DNA of 38,949 nucleotides from Methanoculleus sp. UBA430 (GCF_002506585.1 NZ_DAXW01000003.1:105294-144242); one strand, 5' to 3'. Counted from the stretch's first letter, positions 13,242-23,076 are shown. Notes: generated by a model not told the origin, from the sequence alone. Numbers and translations: made by a program.

Positions 13242-15356
13242 ATGGCTCAACTGGAACATATCGAAGCAATCGAAAAACGGCTCTGGAACGCGGCAGATAC
13301 ATTGCGGGCGAACTCGAACTACGCAAGCAACGAATATTTCCTGCCTGTTATGGGCCTGATCTTTCTGCGGCACGCATACAGCCGGTTTCTCGCGGTGAAA
13401 AAGGACGTTGAAGCCAACCTTCCCACGCGTGGCGGGAAGACCCGGGCGCTGACCAAGGAAGACTTCTCCCAGAAGAGCGCCATCTTTCTGCAGCCGAAGG
13501 CACGGTTCGACCATCTCGTTTCCCTCACCGACAGCGACGATCGCGCGAGAGCCATCATCGAGGCGATGGAGTCTATCGAGGGCGACTACGCCAACCTCCG
13601 GGGAGTTCTCCCCAGGAGCGAATACCAGGAACTGGAGAACAGTGTGCTCGGTCAGCTCCTCCGCACGCTCAACCCCGACGAACTCAGGCATGTCTCCGGG
13701 GATGTGTTCGGCCGCATCTACGAGTACTTCCTCACCCAGTTCGCCGACCAGAAAGCCCACGACGGTGGCGAGTTCTTCACGCCGGTCTCGCTGGTCTCGC
13801 TCATCGCCAACATCCTCGAACCCGAAGGCGGCACCGTCCTGGATCCGGCCTGCGGCTCGGGCGGCATGTTCGTCCAGAGCGCCCGCTTCGTCGAGCGCCG
13901 CCACGAGAACCCGGTCGATAGACTCACGTTCTACGGGCTCGAGAAGAACGCCACCACCATCCGCCTGGCGAAGATGAACCTGGCCGTCCACGGCCTCGAG
14001 GGCGATATCCAGAGGGTCATCACGTACTACGAGGATCCTCACGAGTTGCTGGGCAAGGCCGACTTTGTGATGGCCAATCCTCCGTTCAACGTCGATGAGA
14101 TCGACGCGGACAGGGTCAAGAGAGATCCGCGCCTTCCTTTCGGCCTGCCGGGGGTTAACCAGAAGGGCAAGGTCTCCAACGGCAACTATGTCTGGATCAG
14201 TTACTTCTACAGTTACCTGAACGAGCGCGGGCGGGCGGGCTTCGTCATGTCATCCCAGGCCTCCAGCGCCGGGCATGCAGAAGCCGGCGTCCGGCAGAAA
14301 CTGATCGAGACGGGCGATGTGGAGATCATGGTTGCCATCCGCTCCAACTTCTTCTATACCCGCTCCGTGCCGTGCGAACTCTGGTTCCTCAACCGCGACA
14401 AGCCCGAGGAGTATCGTGATGCGGTGCTGATGATCGACGCGCGGAACATCTACCGCAAGGTCACCCGCAAGATCTACGACTTTTCCCCTGAGCAGGAGCA
14501 GAACCTCCTCGCGATCGTCTGGCTCTATCGCGGCCAAACCGAGAAATACCTCAATCTCGTGGCAGGCTGCTGCCGGCGCATGCTGGATGAAGGGGAGGGG
14601 TGTTTCACTGCCAGGGACGATGACGGCGAAGAGATCGAGCCGCTCCCGTCTTTCATTACCTCTCTGGATGCACTGCGAGAGGCGGTTGGGCCGTTCCTCT
14701 CGACCCTTCCCGGCGACGCCCCCCACGCCGGGGCACTCAAGGAACTCGAAGATGCGATGCCTGTGTTCAAGGGCGACGTGGAGAGGTTCCAAAAAGCGGT
14801 CTCCAGGCAGCGGACGGCGTGGCAGGGGCAGAAGACCACCAACGGCGAGCTCAAGAAGGCGGTCGACCGTCTCGCTCCGCTGGCCGGGTGCAGCCGCGAC
14901 CTGATCAAGCAGAGCGATCTCCTCTATAAACTCGCCTGCCGCCTCATCGAGACCTGCGAGAACGAGTGCAACGCCCGGGACAGCGACGCGTGGGTAGGCC
15001 GCGAGCTCGCCCGCGCCCGGAAAGCTGCCGACGAGGCCCGGCAGGTGGCCGTCGAGCAGCTCAAACAGGTGCGCTACTTCTGGCGGCAGGCGCACTGGCT
15101 GACCGAACGGTTCCCCGAAGCGAAACTCTGTGATGTCGCAGGGCTGGTCAGACTGGTGGACCGGGCCGAGATCGAGGCTAACGACTGGTCGCTGACACCC
15201 GGCCGTTACGTGGGCGTCGCCCCCGAGGAGGAGGACGAGAACTTCGACTTCGAGGAGGCGCTCCGCGAGATCCACGTGGAACTGGAAGACCTCAACACCG
15301 AAGCGGTGCGGCTGGCGGCGACGATCAAGAAGAACTTCGAGGAACTGGAGATATGA
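13242..15356 (+). CDS. hsdM: Type I restriction-modification DNA methyltransferase subunit
   Basis: This 704-residue protein has the HsdM N-terminal helical domain (IEKRLWNAADTLRANSNYAS, FLRHAYSRF) and an N6-adenine methyltransferase core with SAM-binding motif I, DPACGSGGMF (201-210), and catalytic motif IV, NPPF (279-282). It methylates adenine within the target chosen by HsdS and is needed for both modification and restriction. At 704 residues it is about 200 longer than the usual HsdM; the extra C-terminal part is charged and probably helical, ending TIKKNFEELEI. Its stop overlaps the next start (ATGA at 15353). A Shine-Dalgarno is weak (GGGTT). Confidence 0.95.
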   Translation: MAQLEHIEAIEKRLWNAADTLRANSNYASNEYFLPVMGLIFLRHAYSRFLAVKKDVEANLPTRGGKTRALTKEDFSQKSAIFLQPKARFDHLVSLTDSDDRARAIIEAMESIEGDYANLRGVLPRSEYQELENSVLGQLLRTLNPDELRHVSGDVFGRIYEYFLTQFADQKAHDGGEFFTPVSLVSLIANILEPEGGTVLDPACGSGGMFVQSARFVERRHENPVDRLTFYGLEKNATTIRLAKMNLAVHGLEGDIQRVITYYEDPHELLGKADFVMANPPFNVDEIDADRVKRDPRLPFGLPGVNQKGKVSNGNYVWISYFYSYLNERGRAGFVMSSQASSAGHAEAGVRQKLIETGDVEIMVAIRSNFFYTRSVPCELWFLNRDKPEEYRDAVLMIDARNIYRKVTRKIYDFSPEQEQNLLAIVWLYRGQTEKYLNLVAGCCRRMLDEGEGCFTARDDDGEEIEPLPSFITSLDALREAVGPFLSTLPGDAPHAGALKELEDAMPVFKGDVERFQKAVSRQRTAWQGQKTTNGELKKAVDRLAPLAGCSRDLIKQSDLLYKLACRLIETCENECNARDSDAWVGRELARARKAADEARQVAVEQLKQVRYFWRQAHWLTERFPEAKLCDVAGLVRLVDRAEIEANDWSLTPGRYVGVAPEEEDENFDFEEALREIHVELEDLNTEAVRLAATIKKNFEELEI

Positions 15357-16375
15357 CGGCTTCGAACCTGCCGGAGGACTACGGCTCGCTGCTTCTCGAA
15401 GTCAAAGAGCGCATTCGTGCCGGCCAGTACCAGGCGCTCAGGGCGGTCAACAAAGAACTGATCACTCTGTACTGGGATATCGGCAGGATGATTGCCCTAA
15501 GACAGGAGTACGAAGGGTGGGGCAGGTCGGTAGTCGAACGGCTGTCAGACGACCTTCAGCTGGAGTTTCCCGGGATCAAAGGCTTTTCAGTCCAGAACCT
15601 CTGGTATATGCGGCAGTTCTACCAGGAATACCACGACAACGAAAAACTCCAACCACTGGTTGGAGAAATCAGCTGGAGCCACAACCTCGTCATCATGTCG
15701 CGGTGTAAAGACCCACTGGAGCGCGAGTTCTACATCCGCATGACCCGCAAGTTCGGCTGGTCAAGGAGCGTGCTCGTCCACCAGATCGAGAACAGGAGTT
15801 ACGAAAAGACGCTCCTCGGCCAGACCAACTTCGATAAGGCGCTCACGCCGGAACTGCGGGCGCAGGCAAAACTCGCGGTCAGGGATGAGTACACCTTCGA
15901 TTTCCTGGAACTCGGAGAGGAGCACTCCGAGCGCGAGCTGGAGCGTGCCCTCATTGGCCGGGTCGAAGACTTCCTGCGGGCCATGGGCGGGCTGTTTGCG
16001 TTCGTCGGAAGCCAGTTCCGGTTGGAGGTCGAGGACAGGGAGTACTTCATCGATCTGCTGCTGTTCCACCGGCGGCTCCGCTGCCTGGTGGCCATCGAAC
16101 TGAAGATCGGAGAGTTCCAGCCCGAGTTCGTCGGCAAGATGCAGTTCTACCTGGCCGCCCTCGACCACCGGGTCCGTGAGGAGGGCGAGAACCCTTCCAT
16201 CGGCATCATCCTCTGCAAGGAGAAGAACCGCACCATCGTCGAGTACGCCCTGCAGTCCTCCACCTCGCCCATCGGCGTCGCCACCTACCGGACGGTCAGG
16301 GAACTGCCCCGGGAACTCCGGGACCAGCTCCCCGGCCCGGAGGAGATTGCGAGGCTGCTGGAGGATGGGGAATGA
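15353..16375 (+). CDS. YhcG/DUF1016 family PD-(D/E)XK nuclease-like protein
   Basis: This 340-residue protein has the two-domain layout of the YhcG family. The N-terminal DUF1016_N part contains ALRAVNKELITLYWDIGRMI, GFSVQNLWYMRQFY and ISWSHNLVIMSRCKD. The C-terminal part carries a PD-(D/E)XK nuclease core, with Asp234 in YFIDLLLFHR and Glu249-x-Lys251 in VAIELKIG followed by MQFYLAALD. The catalytic residues appear intact. Family members are frequent neighbours of type I restriction genes but their activity is poorly defined. It overlaps hsdM by 4 bases and precedes hsdS by 70 bases, so it is built into the operon. Confidence 0.9.
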   Translation: MTASNLPEDYGSLLLEVKERIRAGQYQALRAVNKELITLYWDIGRMIALRQEYEGWGRSVVERLSDDLQLEFPGIKGFSVQNLWYMRQFYQEYHDNEKLQPLVGEISWSHNLVIMSRCKDPLEREFYIRMTRKFGWSRSVLVHQIENRSYEKTLLGQTNFDKALTPELRAQAKLAVRDEYTFDFLELGEEHSERELERALIGRVEDFLRAMGGLFAFVGSQFRLEVEDREYFIDLLLFHRRLRCLVAIELKIGEFQPEFVGKMQFYLAALDHRVREEGENPSIGIILCKEKNRTIVEYALQSSTSPIGVATYRTVRELPRELRDQLPGPEEIARLLEDGE

Positions 16376-16445
16376 GGGGTGGTTGGTTTGACAGGAGGGT
16401 GCAACTGGCGGCAATGGGCAGGGAGAACTGTGAAGGGGTGAAGGT

Positions 16446-17594
16446 ATGAGTACAGCCCCGAGGCGTCGACCAGGATGGCAGTCGGCAATCCTGCAGGACC
16501 TCGTCTTCTTCCAGCGTGGATATGATATCACAAAGGCGGAACAGAAGCCGGGCAATATTCCTGTGGTGTCGTCTTCTGGTGTGAATAGTTACCATTCCGA
16601 GGCAAAGGTGGACGGGCCAGGAGTGGTAATAGGTCGTAAAGGATCGCTTGGGACAGTCCATTATGTTGATGGGCCTTACTGGCCGCACGATACGACACTA
16701 TGGAGCAGAGACTTCAAGGGCAATCTCCCACGATTTGTCTTTTACTTCCTGCAAACGTTGGGACTTGAGCGTTACGACGTAGGGAACTCAAATCCCACAC
16801 TGAACCGGAATCATATTCACAGGCTGGACATCCTGCTGCCGGAGTATCAGATCCAGGAACGAATCGTGGAAGTGCTTTCCGCCTACGACGACCTCATCGA
16901 GAACAACCGACGGCGGATTCAGCTGCTGGAAGAGGCGGCGCGGCTGCTCTACCGGGAATGGTTTGTCAACCTCCGTTTCCCCGGCCACGAGCATGTTGCG
17001 ATCAAAGACGGCGTGCCGGAGGGGTGGGAGAAGAAGACACTGGTGGAGATCGCTGCAACAAATGTCGAGAGTTATAAGGCTAGTGCATTACCTGATATAA
17101 TTAATTACATCGACATATCGTCGGTAAAACAAGGTCGGATAATTAACAAGAACACAATGCCGTCCTCTGAAGCTCCAGGACGGGCACGCAGGAAAGCAAG
17201 GCCAGGGGATATAATCTGGTCCAATGTTAGACCAAATCTTCGTGCTTTTGCATTGATCCCCGATCCCGAAGAGAACGATGTTTTTTCGACAGGATTCACG
17301 GTAATATCGCCCATAACCGTTCCTTTTACGTACCTGTACTTATTTGTCACAACGGATGAGTTCGTCGGACACCTTGTAAACCATACTACAGGAGCAAGTT
17401 ATCCGGCGGTACGACCAGAAGATTTTGAACGAGCGATAGTGCTTGTTCCACCAAAACAGATGCTAGAACTCTTCAATGAAAAGGCAGAGCCAATTTACAA
17501 GTTCATTTCAGTATTAGAAGAGGAGATGAAACTGCTCGCGCAGGCCCGCGACCTTCTCCTCCCCCGCCTGATGAACGGAGAGATTGCTGTATGA
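16446..17594 (+). CDS. hsdS: Type I restriction-modification specificity subunit
   Basis: This 382-residue protein has two target-recognition domains. The first (about 12-140) contains VIGRKGSLGTVHYVDGPYWP and NPTLNRNHIHRLDILLPEY. The central conserved helix has ENNRRRIQLLEEAARLLYRE followed by WFVNLRFPGHE. The second (about 190-345) contains RKARPGDIIWSNVRPNLRAF, and the C-terminal helix ends LLPRLMNGEIAV. The two domains set the halves of the bipartite DNA target, which cannot be read from sequence. The second domain is visibly richer in AT than hsdM, as is usual for exchangeable recognition domains. GGGGTGAAGGT precedes the ATG. It overlaps the next gene by 4 bases (ATGA at 17591). Confidence 0.94.
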   Translation: MSTAPRRRPGWQSAILQDLVFFQRGYDITKAEQKPGNIPVVSSSGVNSYHSEAKVDGPGVVIGRKGSLGTVHYVDGPYWPHDTTLWSRDFKGNLPRFVFYFLQTLGLERYDVGNSNPTLNRNHIHRLDILLPEYQIQERIVEVLSAYDDLIENNRRRIQLLEEAARLLYREWFVNLRFPGHEHVAIKDGVPEGWEKKTLVEIAATNVESYKASALPDIINYIDISSVKQGRIINKNTMPSSEAPGRARRKARPGDIIWSNVRPNLRAFALIPDPEENDVFSTGFTVISPITVPFTYLYLFVTTDEFVGHLVNHTTGASYPAVRPEDFERAIVLVPPKQMLELFNEKAEPIYKFISVLEEEMKLLAQARDLLLPRLMNGEIAV

Positions 17595-19843
17595 GTGAAA
17601 CCGTCTTCACTAAAGTTGACTATGACCTCAACTCGCTGGTCAAGTACATTGAACTCGGCGAGATCGGCCTGCCTGATATTCAGCGGCCGTTTGTATGGAA
17701 AAATGCGAAGGTACGAGATCTCTTTGATTCCATGTACCGTGGCTACCCCGTGGGATATCTGCTGCTGTGGCGCAGTGGTCTAGCCGATGACCGGCCTATC
17801 GGGACGGATGTCAAGCAAAAACCGCCGCGGTTGGTGATCGTGGACGGTCAACAGCGGCTCACCTCGCTCTATGCGGTGGTCAAAGGTGTGCCCGTTGTCA
17901 GAGAAAACTATGACAGTGAGCAGATCTGCATCGCCTTCAACCCGCTGGAAGAGCGGTTTGAGGTCGTTGATGCGGCTATCCGGCGGGATAAAGCGTTTAT
18001 CCCGGACATCTCACGAATATGGAGCAATGACACCGACATCTTCGAGGTGGTCGATGACTACCTTGAAGGACTGCGAACCTCGCGCGAGGTGACGGAAGAA
18101 GAAACCAAGCGCATCAAAAAGGCCATCTCAAAGTTGCAGTCATTGACGACCTTCCCTTTCACAGCATTGGAATTAGCGGCGGATATCTCCGAAGAAGATG
18201 TCTCAGACGTTTTTGTGCGCATCAATAGCAAGGGCACTCCGCTCAACCAGGCCGATTTCATCTTGACACTGATGTCCGTGTTCTGGGACGAGGGGCGGGC
18301 TGAACTGGAGCGCTTCTGCCGTGAAGCGCGTCAGCCCACCAGGGGCACGGCTTCACCGTTCAACTACTTCATCGAGCCGGACCCGGCCCAGTTGCTGCGT
18401 GTCAGTGTCGGGGTGGCGTTCAAACGTGCACGTTTGCAGTATGTATACTCTATCCTGCGGGGGAAGGATCTGGAGACAGAGCGGTTCAGCGACGAACGTC
18501 GGATAGAACAGTTTGACAGGCTCAAAGACGCTCAATCACGTGTACTCAATATCCAGTACTGGCATGATTTTTTGAACTGCATCCGGCTTGCGGGTTTCCG
18601 TAGCGACAAGATGATCAGTTCTCAGAACAACCTGCTGTTCTCATACATCCTGTACTTGATTGGCCGCACGGAGATCGGGGTTGAGGAGTTTACCCTTCGC
18701 AAGACGATCGCGCAGTGGTTCTTTATGTCAGCGGTGACCGGGCGGTACACGGGATCGCCGGAGTCAGCGCTGGAATCCGACTTGGCCCGACTGCGGGATG
18801 TAGACAGCCCTGAGATGTTCGTCAGCCGCCTTCAGAACATCTGCGACATTTCCCTGACCAACGACTTCTGGGCCACTACACTGCCAAACGACCTGGCGAC
18901 ATCATCACCGCGCAGTCCGTCACTGTTTGGATACTACGCCGCCCAGGTCCTGCTTGACGCTCGGGCATTGTTCTCCAATGCTCGAGTAGGGGACCTATTG
19001 GATCCGGCTACCCATGCGAGTCGCTCGGCCGTCGAACGGCATCACCTTTATCCAAAAGGTTATCTGGCTACCCTGAACGTCACAGATACGCGCGAGACCA
19101 ATCAGATCGCCAACTATGCCTACGTCGAATGGGGAGATAACAATAAAATAGCAGATCGGGCCCCGGCGGGCTACCTCCCGCAGTTGAGGGCACGCTTTAC
19201 CCATCCCGAACTGGCAGATATGTATCATTACCATGCCCTGCCGGAGAACTGGGAGCAGATGGATTATCATACGTTTCTTGAACAACGGCGAGAACTGATG
19301 GCGCAGATCATTCGCGAGGGTTATCAGAGGCTGGTCGTTGGAAATGAGTCGAAACCCAAGACAGAGGCGTTTGATCTGTCCTTTATAATCGATTACGGCG
19401 AATCAGAATCAGTAGAGTTCAAGGCAACCCTGCGCACCAACCTGCATACCGGTGCAACGGACACGCGGATGGAGATGGCGGTGCTGAAGACATTGGCGGG
19501 TTTCCTGAATACTGGCGGAGGCACACTAGTCATCGGCGTGCTTGACGATGGTACACCGCTGGGCCTTGGAGCCGATGGGTTCCCAAGCGAAGACAAGATG
19601 AGTCTGCACCTTGTCAACATCGTCAAGGCACGAATCAGCCCGCAGGCCTTGACAGCCATGCACATGCACTTTGAGGATTATGACGGAGAACGCGTGATGG
19701 TCATACGCTGCCAGAAGTCACCGGCCGCTGTTTTCGTGAAGGATGGCGAACACGAGCGCTTCTATGTGCGTACCGGTCCTTCCACAACCGAGTTGAAGGC
19801 GAGCGAGACTCAGGACTACATCAAGCAGAGGTTCGACAGGTGA
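17591..19843 (+). CDS. DUF262-HNH protein with C-terminal AlbA_2 (Schlafen-like) domain
   Basis: This 750-residue protein joins three parts. Residues about 12-240 are a DUF262 (GmrS/ParB-like nucleotidase) domain with GLPDIQRPFVWKNAKVRDLF, the signature VDGQQRLTSLY (84-94) and VFVRINSKGTPLNQADF. After a helical middle comes an HNH-type (DUF1524/GmrD-like) nuclease motif, AVERHHLYPKGYL (480-492), with NQIANYAYVEWGDNNKIADR. The C terminus, about 598-750, looks like an AlbA_2 domain: ESVEFKATLRTN, AGFLNTGGGTLVIGVLDDG and FYVRTGPSTTELKASE. GmrSD-type proteins are NTP-dependent nucleases that attack modified DNA. It lies between hsdS and hsdR with 4-base overlaps on both sides, implying a joint defence role, not demonstrated. 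Confidence 0.9.
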   Translation: MSETVFTKVDYDLNSLVKYIELGEIGLPDIQRPFVWKNAKVRDLFDSMYRGYPVGYLLLWRSGLADDRPIGTDVKQKPPRLVIVDGQQRLTSLYAVVKGVPVVRENYDSEQICIAFNPLEERFEVVDAAIRRDKAFIPDISRIWSNDTDIFEVVDDYLEGLRTSREVTEEETKRIKKAISKLQSLTTFPFTALELAADISEEDVSDVFVRINSKGTPLNQADFILTLMSVFWDEGRAELERFCREARQPTRGTASPFNYFIEPDPAQLLRVSVGVAFKRARLQYVYSILRGKDLETERFSDERRIEQFDRLKDAQSRVLNIQYWHDFLNCIRLAGFRSDKMISSQNNLLFSYILYLIGRTEIGVEEFTLRKTIAQWFFMSAVTGRYTGSPESALESDLARLRDVDSPEMFVSRLQNICDISLTNDFWATTLPNDLATSSPRSPSLFGYYAAQVLLDARALFSNARVGDLLDPATHASRSAVERHHLYPKGYLATLNVTDTRETNQIANYAYVEWGDNNKIADRAPAGYLPQLRARFTHPELADMYHYHALPENWEQMDYHTFLEQRRELMAQIIREGYQRLVVGNESKPKTEAFDLSFIIDYGESESVEFKATLRTNLHTGATDTRMEMAVLKTLAGFLNTGGGTLVIGVLDDGTPLGLGADGFPSEDKMSLHLVNIVKARISPQALTAMHMHFEDYDGERVMVIRCQKSPAAVFVKDGEHERFYVRTGPSTTELKASETQDYIKQRFDR

Positions 19844-22800
19844 CCACTGGCGCTTACACCGAGGACACCCTCGTCCAGCAGACCACGGCCGAATACCTAG
19901 AGCAGCACCTCGGGTGGGACTCGGTGTACGCCTACAACAACGAAGACTTCGGGCCGGAGAGCCTCCTCGGCCGCTCATCCGACCGGGAAGTCGTCCTGAC
20001 GCGCTACCTCCGGGAAAAACTGGTCGAACTGAACCCCGGCCTCACCCGCGAGGCCTACGACGACGCCGTCCGGCAGATCATCGCGACATCGGGCACACAG
20101 TCGATGGCGGCGACGAACCGCGAGAAGTACGACCTCGTCCGCGACGGTGTCCAGGTCACGTTCCGTAACGACAGGGGCGAGCGGGTGCGGCAGCGCCTCC
20201 GGGTCTTCGACTTCGCCGAACCCGAGAAGAACCACTTCCTCTGCGTGCGGGAGTTCTGGGTCCGGGGTGACCTCTATCGCCGGCGGGCCGACATCGTCGG
20301 GTTCGTCAACGGCCTGCCGCTGCTCTTCATGGAGTTGAAGAACGTCCACCGGGATATCCGGGCGGCCTACGAGCAGAACTTCAAGGACTACAAGGACACG
20401 GTGCCGCACCTCTTCCACCACAACGCCTTCGTCGTGCTCGCAAACGGCGTGGACGCGAAGATCGGTTCGGTGACCAGCCGCTTTGAGCACTTTCACGAGT
20501 GGAAACGCCTTGCAGAAGACGAACCGGGCGTGGTGGAGATGGAGACCCTGCTCAAGGGGGTCTGCGAGAAGAAGAACTTCATGGACCTCTTCGAGAACTT
20601 CATCCTCTTCGACGATCCCCTCGGCGAGCCGAAGAAGATTCTCGCCCGCAACCACCAGTTCCTCGGCGTCAACCGCGCCATCGAGGCGGTAAAGGACCGC
20701 AAGAACCGCCAGGGCAAACTCGGCGTCTTCTGGCACACCCAGGGGGCGGGCAAGAGTTACTCGATGGTGATGCTCACGCGGAAGGTTCACCGCAAACTCG
20801 GCGGGAACTACACGTTCCTCGTGCTGACCGACCGCGACGACCTGGATACGCAGATCTACAAGACGTTTGCCAGGTGCGGCGTTGTGGATAACGACCGCGA
20901 CCCCTGCCGGGCGGCGAGCGGCGACCACCTCAGCCGCCTGCTCGCGGAGCACAAGTCGTACATCTTCTCGCTCGTTCAGAAGTTCAACCGGGAAGTCGAA
21001 CCGGAGCAGCCCTACAGCCCGCGGGACGACGTCATCGTCATCACGGACGAGGCGCACCGGACGCAGTACGGGACCCTGGCGCTGAACATGCGCAACGCCC
21101 TCCCCAATGCCAGTTACATCGGGTTCACGGGGACCCCGCTGATGAAAGACGACGAGATCACGCGGCGGGTCTTCGGAGACTATGTCTCGACGTATGACTT
21201 CCAGCGTGCAGTCGACGATAAAGCCACGGTTCCGCTGTATTACGACGCCCGGGGCGACAAACTCGGCGTGACCGTAGGCGACCTGAACGAGCGGATCGCC
21301 GGGGTGCTCGAAGAACTGGAGATGAATGACATCGACGTGGAGCAGCGGCTGGAGCGGGAACTCAAGCGCGACTACCACATCATCACCGCCGAGAGAAGGC
21401 TCGACCAGGTAGCCCGCGACTTCGTCAAGCACTATTCGACGGCCTGGGAAACCGGCAAGGCGATGCTGGTCTGCATCGACAAGGTGACCTGCGTTCGGAT
21501 GCACGGCCTTATCAGCACCTACTGGAAGAAACGCATCGCCGATCTGGAGGGCGAGATCGCCCGAACGACCGACGTGCAGGAGGAGATCTATCTGCGGCGG
21601 CAGATCGAATGGATGCGCGAGACCCGCATGGCGGTCGTGATAAGCGAAGAGCAGGGCGAGGTAGATACGTTCCGCAGGTGGGACCTGGACATCACACCGC
21701 ATCGCCGTCTGATCAAGGACGGGATCGACCTGCCGGAGTTCATGCGAAAGCGGCCACAGTTTCGCAACATGCAGAGAATGGCACTCGACGATGCCTTCAA
21801 GGAAGGAGAGCACCCGTTCCGGATCGCGATCGTCTGCGCGATGTGGCTGACTGGATTCGACGTCCCGAGCCTCTCCACGCTGTATCTCGATAAGCCGCTC
21901 AAGGCGCACACGCTGATGCAGGCCATCGCCCGGGCCAACCGCGTGAACGAGGGCAAGAACAACGGCCTGATCGTGGACTACTGCGGCATCCTCAAGAATC
22001 TGCGCAAAGCCCTGGCAACATTTGCAGGAACCGGGGAGGGAAGAGAGATCGAACCCGCGAGGCCCGACGGAGAACTGCTGGCCGATCTCAGCGAGGCGAC
22101 CGGGCTTGTCCGGACGTTTCTCGCCGAACGCGGCGCATCACTCGACAACATCATCTCATGGACGGGCTTTGCGCGGAACGCAGCCATCCTTGCCGCCAAG
22201 GAAGCGGTCAATGAGAACGACAAGACGCGCAAACGATTCGAAATCATGTGCCGGGCGGTCTTCACGAAGTTCAAGGCATGCATCAACGTAGAGGGGATCA
22301 ACGCTCATCGAAGGGATCACGACGCAATCACCATCGTTTACCGGAGCCTGCAACAGGACCGCGACAGGGCGGATGTCTCCGAGATCATTCGCCGGCTGCA
22401 CGAGGTGGTCGATGAAGCGATTGAAACCCGGTCGGATAGCGTTACTGAAGAGACCGCACCGTACGACATCAGCAAGATCGATTTCGACCGGCTCCGGCAG
22501 GAGTTCGAACGGAGCCCGGCAAAACGCACACTCGTACAGGATCTCAAACAGGCCATCGATAAACGACTCCTGCGACTCCTGCAGCAGAACCCGTTACGCA
22601 CGGATCTTCAACGACACTACGAAAAGATCGTAGCCGGATACAACCGGGAGAAAGATCGAGTCACCATCGAGAAGACATTCGAGGCCCTGGTGCAGTTCAT
22701 AAACCAGATGGGAGAGGAAGAAAGCCGGGCTTTTCGTGAAGGGCTTGACGAGGAGTCACTGGCCATCTTCGACCTCTTAACGAGGCCGGATCTCTCGCCC

Positions 22801-23076
22801 ACTGAGATCCAGCGCATCAAGAACGTGGCCGTCGAACTGCTCAAAACCCTCAAAGCAGAGAAACTTCGCATCGATCACTGGCGCGACAAGGAAGCCACCC
22901 GCGACGCCGTACGGCTTGCCATCCGTGATTTCTTGTGGAGCGACTCAACGGGCCTACCTGTAGATCACTACACTGAAGACGACGTAGAGGCCAGAGCGGA
23001 CGATGTATACCGTCATATATACCGTGCTTATCCTACAATCCCATCACCGTTCTACGAAAAAGAAGCAACGGCATGA
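19840..23076 (+). CDS. hsdR: Type I restriction endonuclease subunit R
   Basis: This 1078-residue protein is the motor-nuclease subunit. An N-terminal PD-(D/E)XK nuclease has Asp151 in RRADIVGFVNG and Glu165-x-Lys167 in LLFMELKN. The helicase part has Walker A TQGAGKSYSM (300-309), the DEAH box in ITDEAHRTQYG (401-411), GFTGTPL (428-434) and late helicase residues in MWLTGFDVPSL and QAIARANRVNEGKNNGLIVDY. A long C-terminal helical region contacts HsdM/HsdS. With HsdM2S it translocates unmodified DNA using ATP and cleaves at a distance. The start is GTG, overlapping the previous stop (GTGA at 19840). All motifs look intact, so restriction should be active. Confidence 0.95.
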   Translation: MTTGAYTEDTLVQQTTAEYLEQHLGWDSVYAYNNEDFGPESLLGRSSDREVVLTRYLREKLVELNPGLTREAYDDAVRQIIATSGTQSMAATNREKYDLVRDGVQVTFRNDRGERVRQRLRVFDFAEPEKNHFLCVREFWVRGDLYRRRADIVGFVNGLPLLFMELKNVHRDIRAAYEQNFKDYKDTVPHLFHHNAFVVLANGVDAKIGSVTSRFEHFHEWKRLAEDEPGVVEMETLLKGVCEKKNFMDLFENFILFDDPLGEPKKILARNHQFLGVNRAIEAVKDRKNRQGKLGVFWHTQGAGKSYSMVMLTRKVHRKLGGNYTFLVLTDRDDLDTQIYKTFARCGVVDNDRDPCRAASGDHLSRLLAEHKSYIFSLVQKFNREVEPEQPYSPRDDVIVITDEAHRTQYGTLALNMRNALPNASYIGFTGTPLMKDDEITRRVFGDYVSTYDFQRAVDDKATVPLYYDARGDKLGVTVGDLNERIAGVLEELEMNDIDVEQRLERELKRDYHIITAERRLDQVARDFVKHYSTAWETGKAMLVCIDKVTCVRMHGLISTYWKKRIADLEGEIARTTDVQEEIYLRRQIEWMRETRMAVVISEEQGEVDTFRRWDLDITPHRRLIKDGIDLPEFMRKRPQFRNMQRMALDDAFKEGEHPFRIAIVCAMWLTGFDVPSLSTLYLDKPLKAHTLMQAIARANRVNEGKNNGLIVDYCGILKNLRKALATFAGTGEGREIEPARPDGELLADLSEATGLVRTFLAERGASLDNIISWTGFARNAAILAAKEAVNENDKTRKRFEIMCRAVFTKFKACINVEGINAHRRDHDAITIVYRSLQQDRDRADVSEIIRRLHEVVDEAIETRSDSVTEETAPYDISKIDFDRLRQEFERSPAKRTLVQDLKQAIDKRLLRLLQQNPLRTDLQRHYEKIVAGYNREKDRVTIEKTFEALVQFINQMGEEESRAFREGLDEESLAIFDLLTRPDLSPTEIQRIKNVAVELLKTLKAEKLRIDHWRDKEATRDAVRLAIRDFLWSDSTGLPVDHYTEDDVEARADDVYRHIYRAYPTIPSPFYEKEATA

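Noticed and set aside
13112..13411. Possible small gene just before hsdM (99 codons)
   Set aside because: It overlaps the hsdM start by 170 bases in another frame, has no ribosome-binding site, and its product looks random.
19975..21909. A 644-codon open frame on the minus strand opposite hsdR
   Set aside because: Shadow of hsdR. The plus strand carries all helicase and nuclease motifs and the minus frame has none.
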